Below are positions 7,820-16,385 of a stretch of DNA of 64,000 nucleotides, one piece after another. The stretch is from Marinomonas foliarum (GTDB taxonomy: Bacteria > Pseudomonadota > Gammaproteobacteria > Pseudomonadales > Marinomonadaceae). How positions within the stretch are numbered: the stretch's first letter is position 1; each line of letters opens with the position of its first letter. The stretch covers positions 1-64,000 of the forward strand of contig NZ_QPJQ01000003.1 in NCBI RefSeq assembly GCF_003337275.1. The letters are read 5' to 3'. The translations under genes were made by a program, and so were the position numbers. A model generated the notes under the pieces. The model was not told the origin of the DNA and searched no databases. It saw only the letters and a program-made list of their open reading frames with translations.

Positions 7820-9634
7820 ATGAATCCGATTGTTGCTAAGGTAACGAACGACATCATTGAGCGTAGTAAAACCTTGCGTGAGCAATACCTTAAAGATATG
7901 AGAAAAGCACAAGAGCAAGGGCCACATAGAGGGAAGTTGTCCTGTGGTAACTTAGCTCACGGCTTTGCTGCATGCGAACCTCAGGATAAACAAAAACTGA
8001 CGCTAATGGATGAGGCAAATATAGGAATAGTGTCGTCATACAACGATATGCTATCCGCTCACCAGCCTTACGAAAACTACCCAGATCAAATCCGTTCTGC
8101 TGTAAAAGAAATGGGCTCAGTCGCTCAATTTGCAGGCGGCGTACCTGCCATGTGTGATGGTGTCACTCAAGGGCAAGATGGGATGGAATTGAGCTTATTT
8201 AGCCGAGATAACATTGCACAAGGTGCCGCGATAGCGCTTTCTCATAATATGTTTGATGCAGCTATCTACTTGGGGATCTGTGACAAAATTGTTCCCGGCT
8301 TGTTAATAGCTGCATTACGTTTTGGTCATTTACCGGCTTTATTTATTCCTGCAGGCCCAATGCGCTCAGGTATCACCAACGCGGCTAAAGCGGCCGTTCG
8401 TCAGCGTTATGCACAAGGACAAGCAACTCGAGAAGAATTACTTGAAGCGGAATCAGCGTCTTACCACAGCGCAGGTACTTGCACTTTTTATGGTACAGCT
8501 AACTCGAATCAGTTGTTGGTCGAAATCATGGGGCTTCAGCTTCCTGGTTCGTCTTTTGTTAACCCTGATGATCCATTGCGAGGTGCGTTGACTAAATACG
8601 CTTCTCAGTTATCCACTAAGATCACAGCGCTTGGCCGAGATTATCGACCTTTATATGAAATAGTTGACGAGCGCAGCATTGTTAACTCGATTGTTGGTTT
8701 ATTGGCAACGGGTGGTTCAACTAACCATACGATGCATATTGTGGCTTACGCTCGTGCGGCAGGCATTATTATTACTTGGGATGACTTTTCTGCTCTTTCT
8801 AAAGTTGTACCATCATTGACTAAAATTTACCCGAATGGCCAAGCGGATATTAATCATTTTCATGCGGCTGGCGGTATGGCATTTTTGGTTAAGCAATTAC
8901 TGAAAGGTGGTTTGTTGCATGAAGATGTAAATACTATCGTCGGTAAAGGTTTAACACATTACACCAAAGAGCCTTTCCTAGATGGCGATAATTTAGTGTG
9001 GCGTGATGGCACAGATGAAAGTTTAGATATGAATGTAGTGCGACCGATTGATAACCCTTTCAGCAAAGAAGGCGGCTTGGCTTTGTTAAAAGGTAATCTT
9101 GGTCGCTCTGTAATTAAAGTTTCTGCCGTAAAAGATGAAAATCGAATTATAGAGGCGCCAGCGGCTGTATTTCACAGTCAAAATGCATTGGCTGATGCTA
9201 TTGCGAGTGGTGAGCTAAAACGTGACTGTGTGGCTGTGGTTCGCTTTCAAGGGCCAAAAGCATTGGGTATGCCAGAATTGCATAAATTGACACCTTACCT
9301 TGGTAATTTACAGGATCAAGGTTATCGAGTGGCGTTAGTAACCGACGGTCGCATGTCCGGTGCATCTGGTAAAGTGCCTGCGGCTATTCACCTAACACCA
9401 GAAGCACTAGCGGGTGGATTGATTGCTAAAATTCAAGATGGCGATATGGTGCGCTTGGATGCTATTGAAGGAACTTTGTCTGTCCTAGTTTCTGATGAAG
9501 AGCTGAATCGACGTGAAGCGGCTCAGCAAGATTTAACGGATTCCCATCAAGGCATGGGGCGTGAACTATTTAGCGCACAACGCATTCTAGTAAGCGGTGC
9601 TGAACAAGGTGCATGTAGCCTGTTTAATGACTAA
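7820..9634 (+). CDS. edd: Phosphogluconate dehydratase (Entner-Doudoroff)
   Basis: A 604-residue iron-sulfur dehydratase that turns 6-phosphogluconate into 2-keto-3-deoxy-6-phosphogluconate. The IlvD/Edd family is seen in [48 protein letters not shown] (cluster-ligand cysteines) and the C-terminal [19 protein letters not shown]. Length matches E. coli Edd (603). The start ATG has GGAG about seven bases upstream. It is single-gene by layout, with its own terminator; eda, zwf, pgl and glk are not in the window. HexR-like boxes upstream predict induction when KDPG relieves repression. Confidence 0.97.
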   Translation: MNPIVAKVTNDIIERSKTLREQYLKDMRKAQEQGPHRGKLSCGNLAHGFAACEPQDKQKLTLMDEANIGIVSSYNDMLSAHQPYENYPDQIRSAVKEMGSVAQFAGGVPAMCDGVTQGQDGMELSLFSRDNIAQGAAIALSHNMFDAAIYLGICDKIVPGLLIAALRFGHLPALFIPAGPMRSGITNAAKAAVRQRYAQGQATREELLEAESASYHSAGTCTFYGTANSNQLLVEIMGLQLPGSSFVNPDDPLRGALTKYASQLSTKITALGRDYRPLYEIVDERSIVNSIVGLLATGGSTNHTMHIVAYARAAGIIITWDDFSALSKVVPSLTKIYPNGQADINHFHAAGGMAFLVKQLLKGGLLHEDVNTIVGKGLTHYTKEPFLDGDNLVWRDGTDESLDMNVVRPIDNPFSKEGGLALLKGNLGRSVIKVSAVKDENRIIEAPAAVFHSQNALADAIASGELKRDCVAVVRFQGPKALGMPELHKLTPYLGNLQDQGYRVALVTDGRMSGASGKVPAAIHLTPEALAGGLIAKIQDGDMVRLDAIEGTLSVLVSDEELNRREAAQQDLTDSHQGMGRELFSAQRILVSGAEQGACSLFND

Positions 9635-9676
9635 ACCTTTCCTCTGACTACTAACATTTGTTAGTAAATGGTGTTT

Positions 9677-9704
9677 GGGGGCTTGTTTCAAGCCCCATTT
9701 TTTT
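9677..9704 (+). terminator. edd terminator
   Basis: ggggcttg/caagcccc with a ttt loop, followed by an A and seven Ts, 43 bases after the edd stop. Confidence 0.9.
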
Positions 9705-9815
9705 GTCTAAACTTTCTCCTTCTCCTGTTAGTGTTCGTTAACTCTTATGCTTATAAAGTCTTATATTTAAATATGTATTTCTCTTGAACCAAAAGGTGTT
9801 CAATTTCCTGTGGGC

Positions 9816-9852
9816 ATAAAAAAGGCCCGAACCTATTTATGGGTTCGAGCCT
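9816..9852 (-). terminator. putP terminator
   Basis: On the minus strand ggctcgaaccc pairs with ggttcgggcc around a short A/T loop and is followed by six Ts. It lies about 40 bases beyond the putP stop. Confidence 0.88.
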
Positions 9853-9892
9853 TCTAAAGCAATAAACTCAGTGAGCTTGTTGCTCTTATTAC

Positions 9893-11389
9893 TTAGTTCA
9901 TTGTATCTAGAGCTTTCTCGTATTCATCAAAAGATTCGGTTACAGACTCTTCTGGTTTGCCTGTAGCCATGCTGACAACAATGATTGCGATGCTTGAAAA
10001 TACGAAGCCAGGAAGGATTTCGTATAGGTCGAAGATACCACCTGTTAATTGCTTCCATACAACGACGGTAACACCACCGATAATGATGCCTGCTAGGGCG
10101 CCGTTACGGTTCATATTGCGCCAGAACAAACTTAGAAGAATAGCAGGACCAAATGCCGCACCGAAACCTGCCCAAGCATAAGACACTAAGCCAAGCACTG
10201 AGCTTTCAGGGTTTAGGGCAAGCACTAAAGCAACAATTGAAATCGCCACAACAGCAAAACGTCCAACGTTAACGATTTGTTTTTGCGTGGCTTCTTTATT
10301 GAATAGTTGTTTGTAAAAGTCTTCAGCTAATGCAGAAGATGATACTAACAATTGAGAGTCTGCAGTACTCATAATTGCGGCCAAAATAGCGGCAAGAAGA
10401 ATACCCGCAACCACAGGGTGGAAGACGGCATTAACAAGAATCATAAAGATTTTTTCGGGATCATCTAATGTGCCAGCTAGGTTGTTATCAACAAATGTGA
10501 TACCAACAAGACCGATTAATATAGCACCAACCATTGAGATAAATGTCCAGATAACCGCAATACGACGGGCCGTTTTGATGTCTTTATTAGAACGAGATGC
10601 TTTGAAGCGCGCTAGTATGTGAGGCTGACCAAAGTAGCCGAGACCCCAAGCAACAAGAGATATAATACCAATTGCCGTTAATGGTTCACCGCTCACACTT
10701 GTCCAAATATCTAGCAACTCCGGGTTTTTAGCTGTCAGTGTGCTAGACAGCTCAGACCAGCCTCCATCCAATGCAACAAGAGGCACGATAATTAACGCTG
10801 CGCTCATCATTAGGCCTTGGACCAAGTCTGTCCATGCAACTGCAAGGAAGCCACCAAATAGCGTGTAAGACACAACACATACTGTACCGATAACCACGGC
10901 ATAGGTGTAATCTAAGCCAAATACAGTTTCAAATAACTTACCGCCAGCAACTAAGCCAGAACTTGTATAAAACAAGAAGAATAGTAGGATGAATAGAGCT
11001 GAAATCGTTTGAATTAGCTTAGATTTATCATTGAAACGAGTAGACAGGAAATCTGGAAGCGTTAAAGCATTGTTTGCTTTGATACTGTAGGTTCTTAGGC
11101 GTTTTGCACAGATAAGCCAGTTTAGCCATGTGCCGGCAAGAAGACCACCTGTAATCCAAACGGCTTCTAAACCTGAGGCAAAAGCGTAACCCGGTACCCC
11201 AAGCAGCAACCAACCGCTCATGTCCGAAGCGCCAGCGGAAAGAGCCGTCGGCCAAGGGCCTAGTGAGCGCCCACCAAGAAAGTAATCTTCAGAGCTGGAA
11301 GTGAGTTTGTAAGCATAAAGCCCAATACCTAGCATAACTACTAGATAGGCTAGGAAGGTAAAGCTGATCGCATAGCTGCTTTCTATCAT
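9893..11389 (-). CDS. putP: Sodium/proline symporter
   Basis: A 498-residue sodium:solute symporter family protein with about 13 membrane segments. The N-terminal SSEDYFLGGRSLGPWPTALS segment, SAGASDMSGWLLLGVPG and the later ILAAIMSTADSQLLVSSS motif (sodium site) are those of PutP. It brings in L-proline with Na+, as nutrient and osmoprotectant, fitting a marine host. putA (proline catabolism) is not in the window, so the substrate is assigned by family resemblance. The ATG at 11389 is preceded by a modest ribosome site. It sits between edd and hexR on the opposite strand to edd, splitting the Entner-Doudoroff genes. Confidence 0.93.
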   Translation of the reverse strand: MIESSYAISFTFLAYLVVMLGIGLYAYKLTSSSEDYFLGGRSLGPWPTALSAGASDMSGWLLLGVPGYAFASGLEAVWITGGLLAGTWLNWLICAKRLRTYSIKANNALTLPDFLSTRFNDKSKLIQTISALFILLFFLFYTSSGLVAGGKLFETVFGLDYTYAVVIGTVCVVSYTLFGGFLAVAWTDLVQGLMMSAALIIVPLVALDGGWSELSSTLTAKNPELLDIWTSVSGEPLTAIGIISLVAWGLGYFGQPHILARFKASRSNKDIKTARRIAVIWTFISMVGAILIGLVGITFVDNNLAGTLDDPEKIFMILVNAVFHPVVAGILLAAILAAIMSTADSQLLVSSSALAEDFYKQLFNKEATQKQIVNVGRFAVVAISIVALVLALNPESSVLGLVSYAWAGFGAAFGPAILLSLFWRNMNRNGALAGIIIGGVTVVVWKQLTGGIFDLYEILPGFVFSSIAIIVVSMATGKPEESVTESFDEYEKALDTMN

Positions 11390-11708
11390 TATTATTGTCC
11401 CCTAGTCGGAATTGTTTTGTGTGGAACAGCTTTGAATAAGTTGGGTTACTTATTCGTGTCCCGAAAAGTGGTAACGTCTAAATCGTTATCATGAGAGTCA
11501 TCGATATTAGGTGTAAAAAATAATCGCCTGACTGTAAAGAGAATGGACGGCATTTTAATCTACCTCAAGACTCGGGCGGATTCTAAGTGGCTGGGGGGAG
11601 ATAATCTTTCAAAATGCTCTCGCAAATTTACAAAAAAATCTGGTTTGCTTGCTGAGTAGATGGATTCGAACAAAAACTTAGGAATCATAAAGAAATTTAT
11701 GAAAGAAG
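11390..11708. other. Intergenic region between putP and hexR
   Basis: About 320 bases that must hold the putP promoter. I see no clear -35/-10 pair, HexR box, riboswitch-like structure or small gene. It is A/T-rich toward 11600-11700. Confidence 0.5.
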
Positions 11709-11731
11709 TAAGGCGCAACCAGTGCGCCTTA
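11709..11731 (-). terminator. Likely hexR terminator
   Basis: A perfect stem (taaggcgca and its complement) with a short acca/ctgg-type loop just after the hexR stop. The T-run is interrupted, so strength is uncertain. Confidence 0.6.
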
Positions 11732-11738
11732 TAGGGGG

Positions 11739-12605
11739 TTATTTCTTTTCTACTTTTGGTAGTCGAGTGTCCTGAACGCTTTGCTTTAGCTTTTTAAGGT
11801 GGGCGTTGAACTCAGGGCCACGCTTTAAAAGTACGCCAGTAGCAAGTGCATCTATTAACGTTAGATAAACAATACGCGAACTCATCGGCGTATAAATATC
11901 AGTGTCTTCAGTTTCTTCGATAGGAAGTACAATTGAACAATGTTCTGTTAACGGAGAGTCTGGATTGGTAATGCCAATGACCGACGCGCCAGTCGCTCTA
12001 GCAACACGTGCCGTTTCAATAAGCGGTAATGTTCGTCCAGTGTAGGAAATAACAACAATAGCATCTCCTGAATGAGCACCGGCCGCTGCCATGCGCTGTA
12101 CCAATATGTCGGTGTAAGCAACAACAGGCATGTTTAGGCGAAAAAATTTATGATGAGCATCTTTCGCAACGGGTCCAGATGCACCTAAACCATAAAATTC
12201 AATGCGTCGAGCTTGGGCGAGTACATCGACAGCTCTGCTGATTAACGATTCAGGCAAAATCTCTTGAGCTCGAGTTAAATTGTTTTTCGCCGCTTCAAAA
12301 ATTTTCGCTGTGACTGCTCCAGGCGCATCGTCTGGTTCCACGTTTAAGTTAACGTATGGCGTACCTGTGGCAAGACTTTGAGCTAGCGATACCTTAAAAT
12401 CCGGAAAGCCGCTGCCGATTAGGCTACGGCAAAAACGGTTTACGGTTGGCTCACTCACCTCAGCTCTAGCTGCCAATTTTGCAATACTTGAGTGGATAGT
12501 CGTTTTAGGGTCGACAAGAATCGCTTCCGCAACTTTTCGCTCGGATTTGCTTAGTGTGCTTAAGCGTTCTTGTATTTTACGAATAATGTCTTCGTGTTTA
12601 TTCAT
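11739..12605 (-). CDS. hexR: HexR, RpiR-family repressor of Entner-Doudoroff genes
   Basis: A 288-residue regulator with an N-terminal RpiR helix-turn-helix (about residues 1-80, including LAARAEVSEPTVNRFCRSL and GFPDFKVSLAQSLATGTPYV) and a C-terminal SIS sugar-phosphate-binding domain (about 125-265, with FYGLGASGPVAKDAHHKFFR and VVISYTGRTLPLIE). The ATGTPYVN stretch and overall length are strongly HexR-like. In Pseudomonas and Shewanella, HexR senses KDPG and controls edd, gap, zwf and others; boxes fitting its consensus occur before edd here. In many relatives hexR sits beside zwf-pgl-eda; here it is separated from edd by putP and its upstream neighbour is unrelated. Confidence 0.95.
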   Translation of the reverse strand: MNKHEDIIRKIQERLSTLSKSERKVAEAILVDPKTTIHSSIAKLAARAEVSEPTVNRFCRSLIGSGFPDFKVSLAQSLATGTPYVNLNVEPDDAPGAVTAKIFEAAKNNLTRAQEILPESLISRAVDVLAQARRIEFYGLGASGPVAKDAHHKFFRLNMPVVAYTDILVQRMAAAGAHSGDAIVVISYTGRTLPLIETARVARATGASVIGITNPDSPLTEHCSIVLPIEETEDTDIYTPMSSRIVYLTLIDALATGVLLKRGPEFNAHLKKLKQSVQDTRLPKVEKK

Positions 12606-12694
12606 TGATCTGCTTCAAAGTTGTCTATTGACTCGGATGGTTCAGTTGTACATTCTGACAGCGACTTACATTTCTGGCAATAAAATGATGAAAA

Positions 12695-13576
12695 ATGACT
12701 GAATTATCTGAGTATTTCGCAAATCTGGCTTGTATTTTACCAAGCTGCGACAAGATTAAAACCACTTCACTTGAAGAAGGCTTTTCTAATGAAGCATACT
12801 TAATTGATTGGGGGCACAGTGCTCGTTTGGTATTACGTGTACCCTTTATTGATAGCGATATATTTTATATTAATCGAGTTAATGAAGTGGAAACGCTAAA
12901 GAGTGCCGCTATATTAGGCTTATCTCCCGCTGTACTTTGGCATGATCAAAAGGGCGCAGTAGCTTGCCAGTTTGTTGCTCAGCCCTCGCTTGATTGGTCT
13001 GTTGCTCATGTGGATAAAGATATTGCTCGAATTGCTCAGGCATTAGCAATTAGTCATCAAGACCTACCAATTACAAATCATCAATACGCTGTTTTTGACG
13101 TCATTGAACATTACTTAAGCGGTATTTACTCTTACATTGAAAATGATGCCGTATTGCTGAACGAGTATGAATATCTTAAATCTATTGTTAGCCAGCTACT
13201 ACAGCCGAATCCGTTGCTGAAGCCAGCGCTTTGTCACAATGATTTGAATCCAAAGAATATCCTCATGGATAATGAACAATTATGGTTCATCGACTGGGAG
13301 TACTGTGGTGTGGGTGATCCACTATTTGATCTTGCAGTGGTAGCAAAGTCGCATAATTTAGATGAAAGACAAACGATGCTTTTATTGGCAGAGTATGATG
13401 TGGATTTGCCTTTTACAGCGGCTTTAGAAGCAATCTCAGAGTATAAAAAAGCGTATGCAGTAAGGGAGATGGCTTGGTTATTACTAAAGCATTTGGTAAC
13501 TCCAGAGGATTCTATTTCTTTGGCGTATTATTATGAGTTCAAAGCGATGCCTTCGCTCAATCCATTCTGTGCCTAA
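12695..13576 (+). CDS. Choline kinase/APH-like phosphotransferase family protein
   Basis: A 293-residue protein of the protein-kinase-like small-molecule kinase fold. The catalytic loop is CHNDLNPKNILM (about residues 185-196) and the metal-binding loop is FIDWEYCGVGDPLFDLA (about 203-219), closest in style to LicA/choline-ethanolamine kinases and thiamine kinase. The N-terminal EEGFSNEAYLI resembles the nucleotide-binding loop of these kinases. Substrate is not decidable: choline, thiamine, an aminoglycoside-like sugar or a cell-wall sugar are all possible. The start ATG at 12695 has only a weak ribosome site. It is divergent from hexR with under 100 bases between, and ung follows 32 bases downstream, so the two are likely co-transcribed. 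Confidence 0.8.
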   Translation: MTELSEYFANLACILPSCDKIKTTSLEEGFSNEAYLIDWGHSARLVLRVPFIDSDIFYINRVNEVETLKSAAILGLSPAVLWHDQKGAVACQFVAQPSLDWSVAHVDKDIARIAQALAISHQDLPITNHQYAVFDVIEHYLSGIYSYIENDAVLLNEYEYLKSIVSQLLQPNPLLKPALCHNDLNPKNILMDNEQLWFIDWEYCGVGDPLFDLAVVAKSHNLDERQTMLLLAEYDVDLPFTAALEAISEYKKAYAVREMAWLLLKHLVTPEDSISLAYYYEFKAMPSLNPFCA

Positions 13577-13608
13577 TACTGGCTCGATATACAAAAGAGA
13601 AATGAATA

Positions 13609-14325
13609 ATGGAATTAACAGGAGACTGGCAACACTATTTAGCCAGTGAACTTGAAAAAGAATACATGCATGACTTGCGAACATTTCTTTGTGAAGAACA
13701 AAAAACAAAGATAATTTATCCCTCGCGAGCAGAATATTTTAATGCGTTAAATACCACACCATTTAAGCAGGTGAAGGTAGTGATCTTAGGACAAGATCCT
13801 TACCACGGTGAGAATCAGGCTCATGGTTTATCTTTTTCGGTAAAGCCAGGGGTAAAAGTGCCGCCTTCTTTAGTGAATATATATAAAGAACTTGAAGCTG
13901 ATTTAGGCATTGCTCCAGCACAACATGGTTTTTTATTGCAGTGGGCTGAACAGGGGGTTCTACTTCTCAATAGTGTGTTGTCTGTTGAAGCGGGTAAGGC
14001 AAACTCTCATCAAAATAAAGGCTGGGAAATCTTTACCGACAAAATTATCGAGCTAATTGATCGGAAGCATCAAGGCGTGGTGTTTATGTTGTGGGGATCT
14101 TACGCACAGAAAAAGGGTCGCTCTATTGATAGAGAAAAGCACTGCGTTTTAGAAAGTGTTCATCCATCGCCTTTGTCGGCCTATCGAGGCTTTTTTGGGT
14201 GCCACCACTTTTCAAAGGCCAATGAATATCTAACACAACAAAATAAAAAGCCTATTGAATGGGCATTAGAGCCAATAGAAGGCAGAGGAAGCGAAGACGG
14301 TGCCCAGTTTGGTTTGCCGTTTTAA
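13609..14325 (+). CDS. ung: Uracil-DNA glycosylase
   Basis: A 238-residue family 1 UDG that removes uracil from DNA. The water-activating loop GQDPYHGENQAHGLSFSV (Asp63) is exact, followed by PPSLVNIYKELEADLG, LLLNSVLSVE, and the DNA-intercalation loop HPSPLSAYRGFFGCHHFS with its catalytic histidine. Length is near the E. coli enzyme (229). The start ATG lies after a weak purine-rich site and 32 bases after the upstream kinase-like gene. It is convergent with ygfZ; I see no strong terminator in the 51-base gap. Confidence 0.98.
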   Translation: MELTGDWQHYLASELEKEYMHDLRTFLCEEQKTKIIYPSRAEYFNALNTTPFKQVKVVILGQDPYHGENQAHGLSFSVKPGVKVPPSLVNIYKELEADLGIAPAQHGFLLQWAEQGVLLLNSVLSVEAGKANSHQNKGWEIFTDKIIELIDRKHQGVVFMLWGSYAQKKGRSIDREKHCVLESVHPSPLSAYRGFFGCHHFSKANEYLTQQNKKPIEWALEPIEGRGSEDGAQFGLPF

Positions 14326-14376
14326 GAGTGGTTAAGAGAATCGCACGCTTATCGTTAAGATCCTCTATGCGAAGGG

Positions 14377-15267
14377 CTATTTTTTGCTATCCAGCGAATA
14401 TGGAAGAGGCAATAAGGTTACTTCTTCGTTACCTAGCAGGAGTTGCTTGGTGTCACTTGGATCAATGTTTAAAATAGCTTGAGCGAAGTGCGTATTGTTG
14501 ATTTGAGAAGTTGCAAAGATTTGACCTGCGCTTTTGCCTTGCTCATCGACAAGCTCTTTTGTTGTCTCTGATTTTCCTTCCCAGGTTATTAAGCTAAGCT
14601 GCTTTTTCGACTTCCCCTTGTATTGCATTCGAGCAACGATCTCTTGTCCAGTATAACAGCCTTTAGTAAAGCTAATGCCACCAGTGCTTTGCATATTCAG
14701 CCATTGCGGAAGGGTTGTTTCACTTTGCTCCAAGGTAATCACTGGACGAGCTGCGAGCAAGCTAAGTGCTGCCAATTCTTTGTTTGTTTCTTCTATTGTT
14801 GACGTTGTGATTAACCATTCAATGTTTAGTGGTGTATTGCCCAGAGTCAAAGTGATGGTTTCATTGTTTCTGGTTGTTGCTAGCTGCGAGGATTCCGCAC
14901 CTTCCGAGGTTAACTTGGTATAAATCGTAAAGTCGTCTTGAGCATCCGTTAGCTCAGTTTTGAAAAAGACCGCGTACTTTTTCAGGTGTAATAGGGTTTT
15001 TTCTACTAAGTCCTTTGCCATTAGCATTAGAATATCTTCGTTGCTCTGTACCAAGTAGAAGTTTGTAATGATGCGACCTTTTATATTACAAATAGCGCCA
15101 TAAAGCCCAGAATTTGCTGATAAAGTATTAATATCACAGGTTATTTGCCCTTGTAGGAACTTTTTAGCGTCTGGGCCTGAGACGCGCAAAGCACCAATAT
15201 CAGGCAGTTTTGCGATGACATCTTGTTTGAGCAGCGTTGAATCAATAATATCTTGAAGCGAGGGCAT
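14377..15267 (-). CDS. ygfZ: Folate-binding protein YgfZ
   Basis: A 296-residue protein of the GcvT-like YgfZ/COG0354 family. The family signature KGCYTGQEIVARMQYKGKSKK is present near residue 205-225, and the N-terminus (LRVSGPDAKKFLQGQITCDI) matches the aminomethyltransferase-like fold. YgfZ helps make or repair iron-sulfur proteins and affects tRNA methylthio modification in E. coli. It is a single gene by layout. In many gammaproteobacteria ygfZ lies next to sdhE/ygfX; here those are 13 kb away (28622). Confidence 0.93.
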   Translation of the reverse strand: MPSLQDIIDSTLLKQDVIAKLPDIGALRVSGPDAKKFLQGQITCDINTLSANSGLYGAICNIKGRIITNFYLVQSNEDILMLMAKDLVEKTLLHLKKYAVFFKTELTDAQDDFTIYTKLTSEGAESSQLATTRNNETITLTLGNTPLNIEWLITTSTIEETNKELAALSLLAARPVITLEQSETTLPQWLNMQSTGGISFTKGCYTGQEIVARMQYKGKSKKQLSLITWEGKSETTKELVDEQGKSAGQIFATSQINNTHFAQAILNIDPSDTKQLLLGNEEVTLLPLPYSLDSKK

Positions 15268-15377
15268 AAAACTTTCCGTAAATAGATGAACAAAAAATAG
15301 AGTAAGACATTTTTTGTGAAGTTAGCTTATTTGTAATGACTATTTTTTGCTTTTCAATAGATAGGTGATAATGAATT

Positions 15378-16385
15378 TTATTCTATCTCTGTTTCTGCAA
15401 ATTGAGCTTTGATCGCTAATATTGTGTCCAGTTCTTGCTTCAGTAGTGGGGGAAGTGCTGGATCGAAATGTTTGCCGCTCTGCTCCATAATATAGCTGAT
15501 TGCTTCTTCGGTGGGCCATGCTTTTTTATAAGGACGCTCACTGGTCAGGGCATCAAATACATCGGCTAGAGCAACAATTCGCCCTTCGATAGGAATGTCC
15601 TCTCCTGATAAACTGTTTGGATAGCCTGTTCCATCCCATTTCTCATGGTGAGTAATAGCAACAGAATGAGCGAGCTCGATAAGGTGAGAGCTTGGATTAG
15701 ATAGGATTTCAGCACCAATTTGTGCATGTGTTTTCATAATTTCATATTCTTCGTCCGTCAGCTTGCCCGGCTTAAGTAGTATTTTATCGGCAATGCCTAT
15801 TTTGCCTATGTCATGCATAGGCGCTGCCATCATGAGGTCATCGGCTGATTCTTCACAAAAACCATAGGCCAAAGCAATGACCTTTGCATAGCGGCTCATA
15901 CGTTGCACATGCATGCCTGTTTCGTTGTCTTTGTATTCTGCTGCACGCCCCAGTCGTTGGATTAAGTCTATGTGGGTGTTAAGCAGCTCATCGGCACGAA
16001 TTAAGGAGAGGTGCGTTTTGACTCGAGCGAGTACTATAGCGGGAGTAATAGGTTTTGCGATGTAATCAACCGCGCCAATTTCAAAGCCCTTTTCTTCATC
16101 AACACTGTCTTTGAGAGCTGTGACAAAAATCACCGGAATATGAGCGGTTTCAGGGTTTTGTTTTAAGCGTTCGCACACCTCTAGACCAGTCATTTCTGGC
16201 ATCATAATGTCCAGCAATATTAGATCTACTTGTTCTTTTTCGACCAAGTTTAAGGCATCTTGGCCAGATCTAGCAAATGACAAACGGTAACGGGCGGCTT
16301 GAAGTACCTGCCTTAATACTCTTAAATTTGAAGGTTCGTCATCGACTATTAGGATTCGAGGGGCTTGTTTGCTACCAATTCTCAT
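15378..16385 (-). CDS. Response regulator with HD-GYP domain (c-di-GMP phosphodiesterase type)
   Basis: A 335-residue two-domain protein. Residues 8-125 are a receiver domain (LIVDDEPSNLRVLRQ; phospho-acceptor Asp59 in LILLDIMMPEMTG; FVTAL; the conserved lysine in YIAKPI). Residues about 150-320 are an HD-GYP domain with MHDIGKIGI, THAQIGAEIL, HHEKWDGTGYP and FDALTSERPYK. HD-GYP proteins with this full set usually hydrolyse cyclic di-GMP. The start ATG overlaps the last codon of the hybrid kinase gene by four bases, so the two form one signalling unit; the kinase's Hpt domain may pass phosphate to Asp59 (inference). Confidence 0.95.
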   Translation of the reverse strand: MRIGSKQAPRILIVDDEPSNLRVLRQVLQAARYRLSFARSGQDALNLVEKEQVDLILLDIMMPEMTGLEVCERLKQNPETAHIPVIFVTALKDSVDEEKGFEIGAVDYIAKPITPAIVLARVKTHLSLIRADELLNTHIDLIQRLGRAAEYKDNETGMHVQRMSRYAKVIALAYGFCEESADDLMMAAPMHDIGKIGIADKILLKPGKLTDEEYEIMKTHAQIGAEILSNPSSHLIELAHSVAITHHEKWDGTGYPNSLSGEDIPIEGRIVALADVFDALTSERPYKKAWPTEEAISYIMEQSGKHFDPALPPLLKQELDTILAIKAQFAETEIE

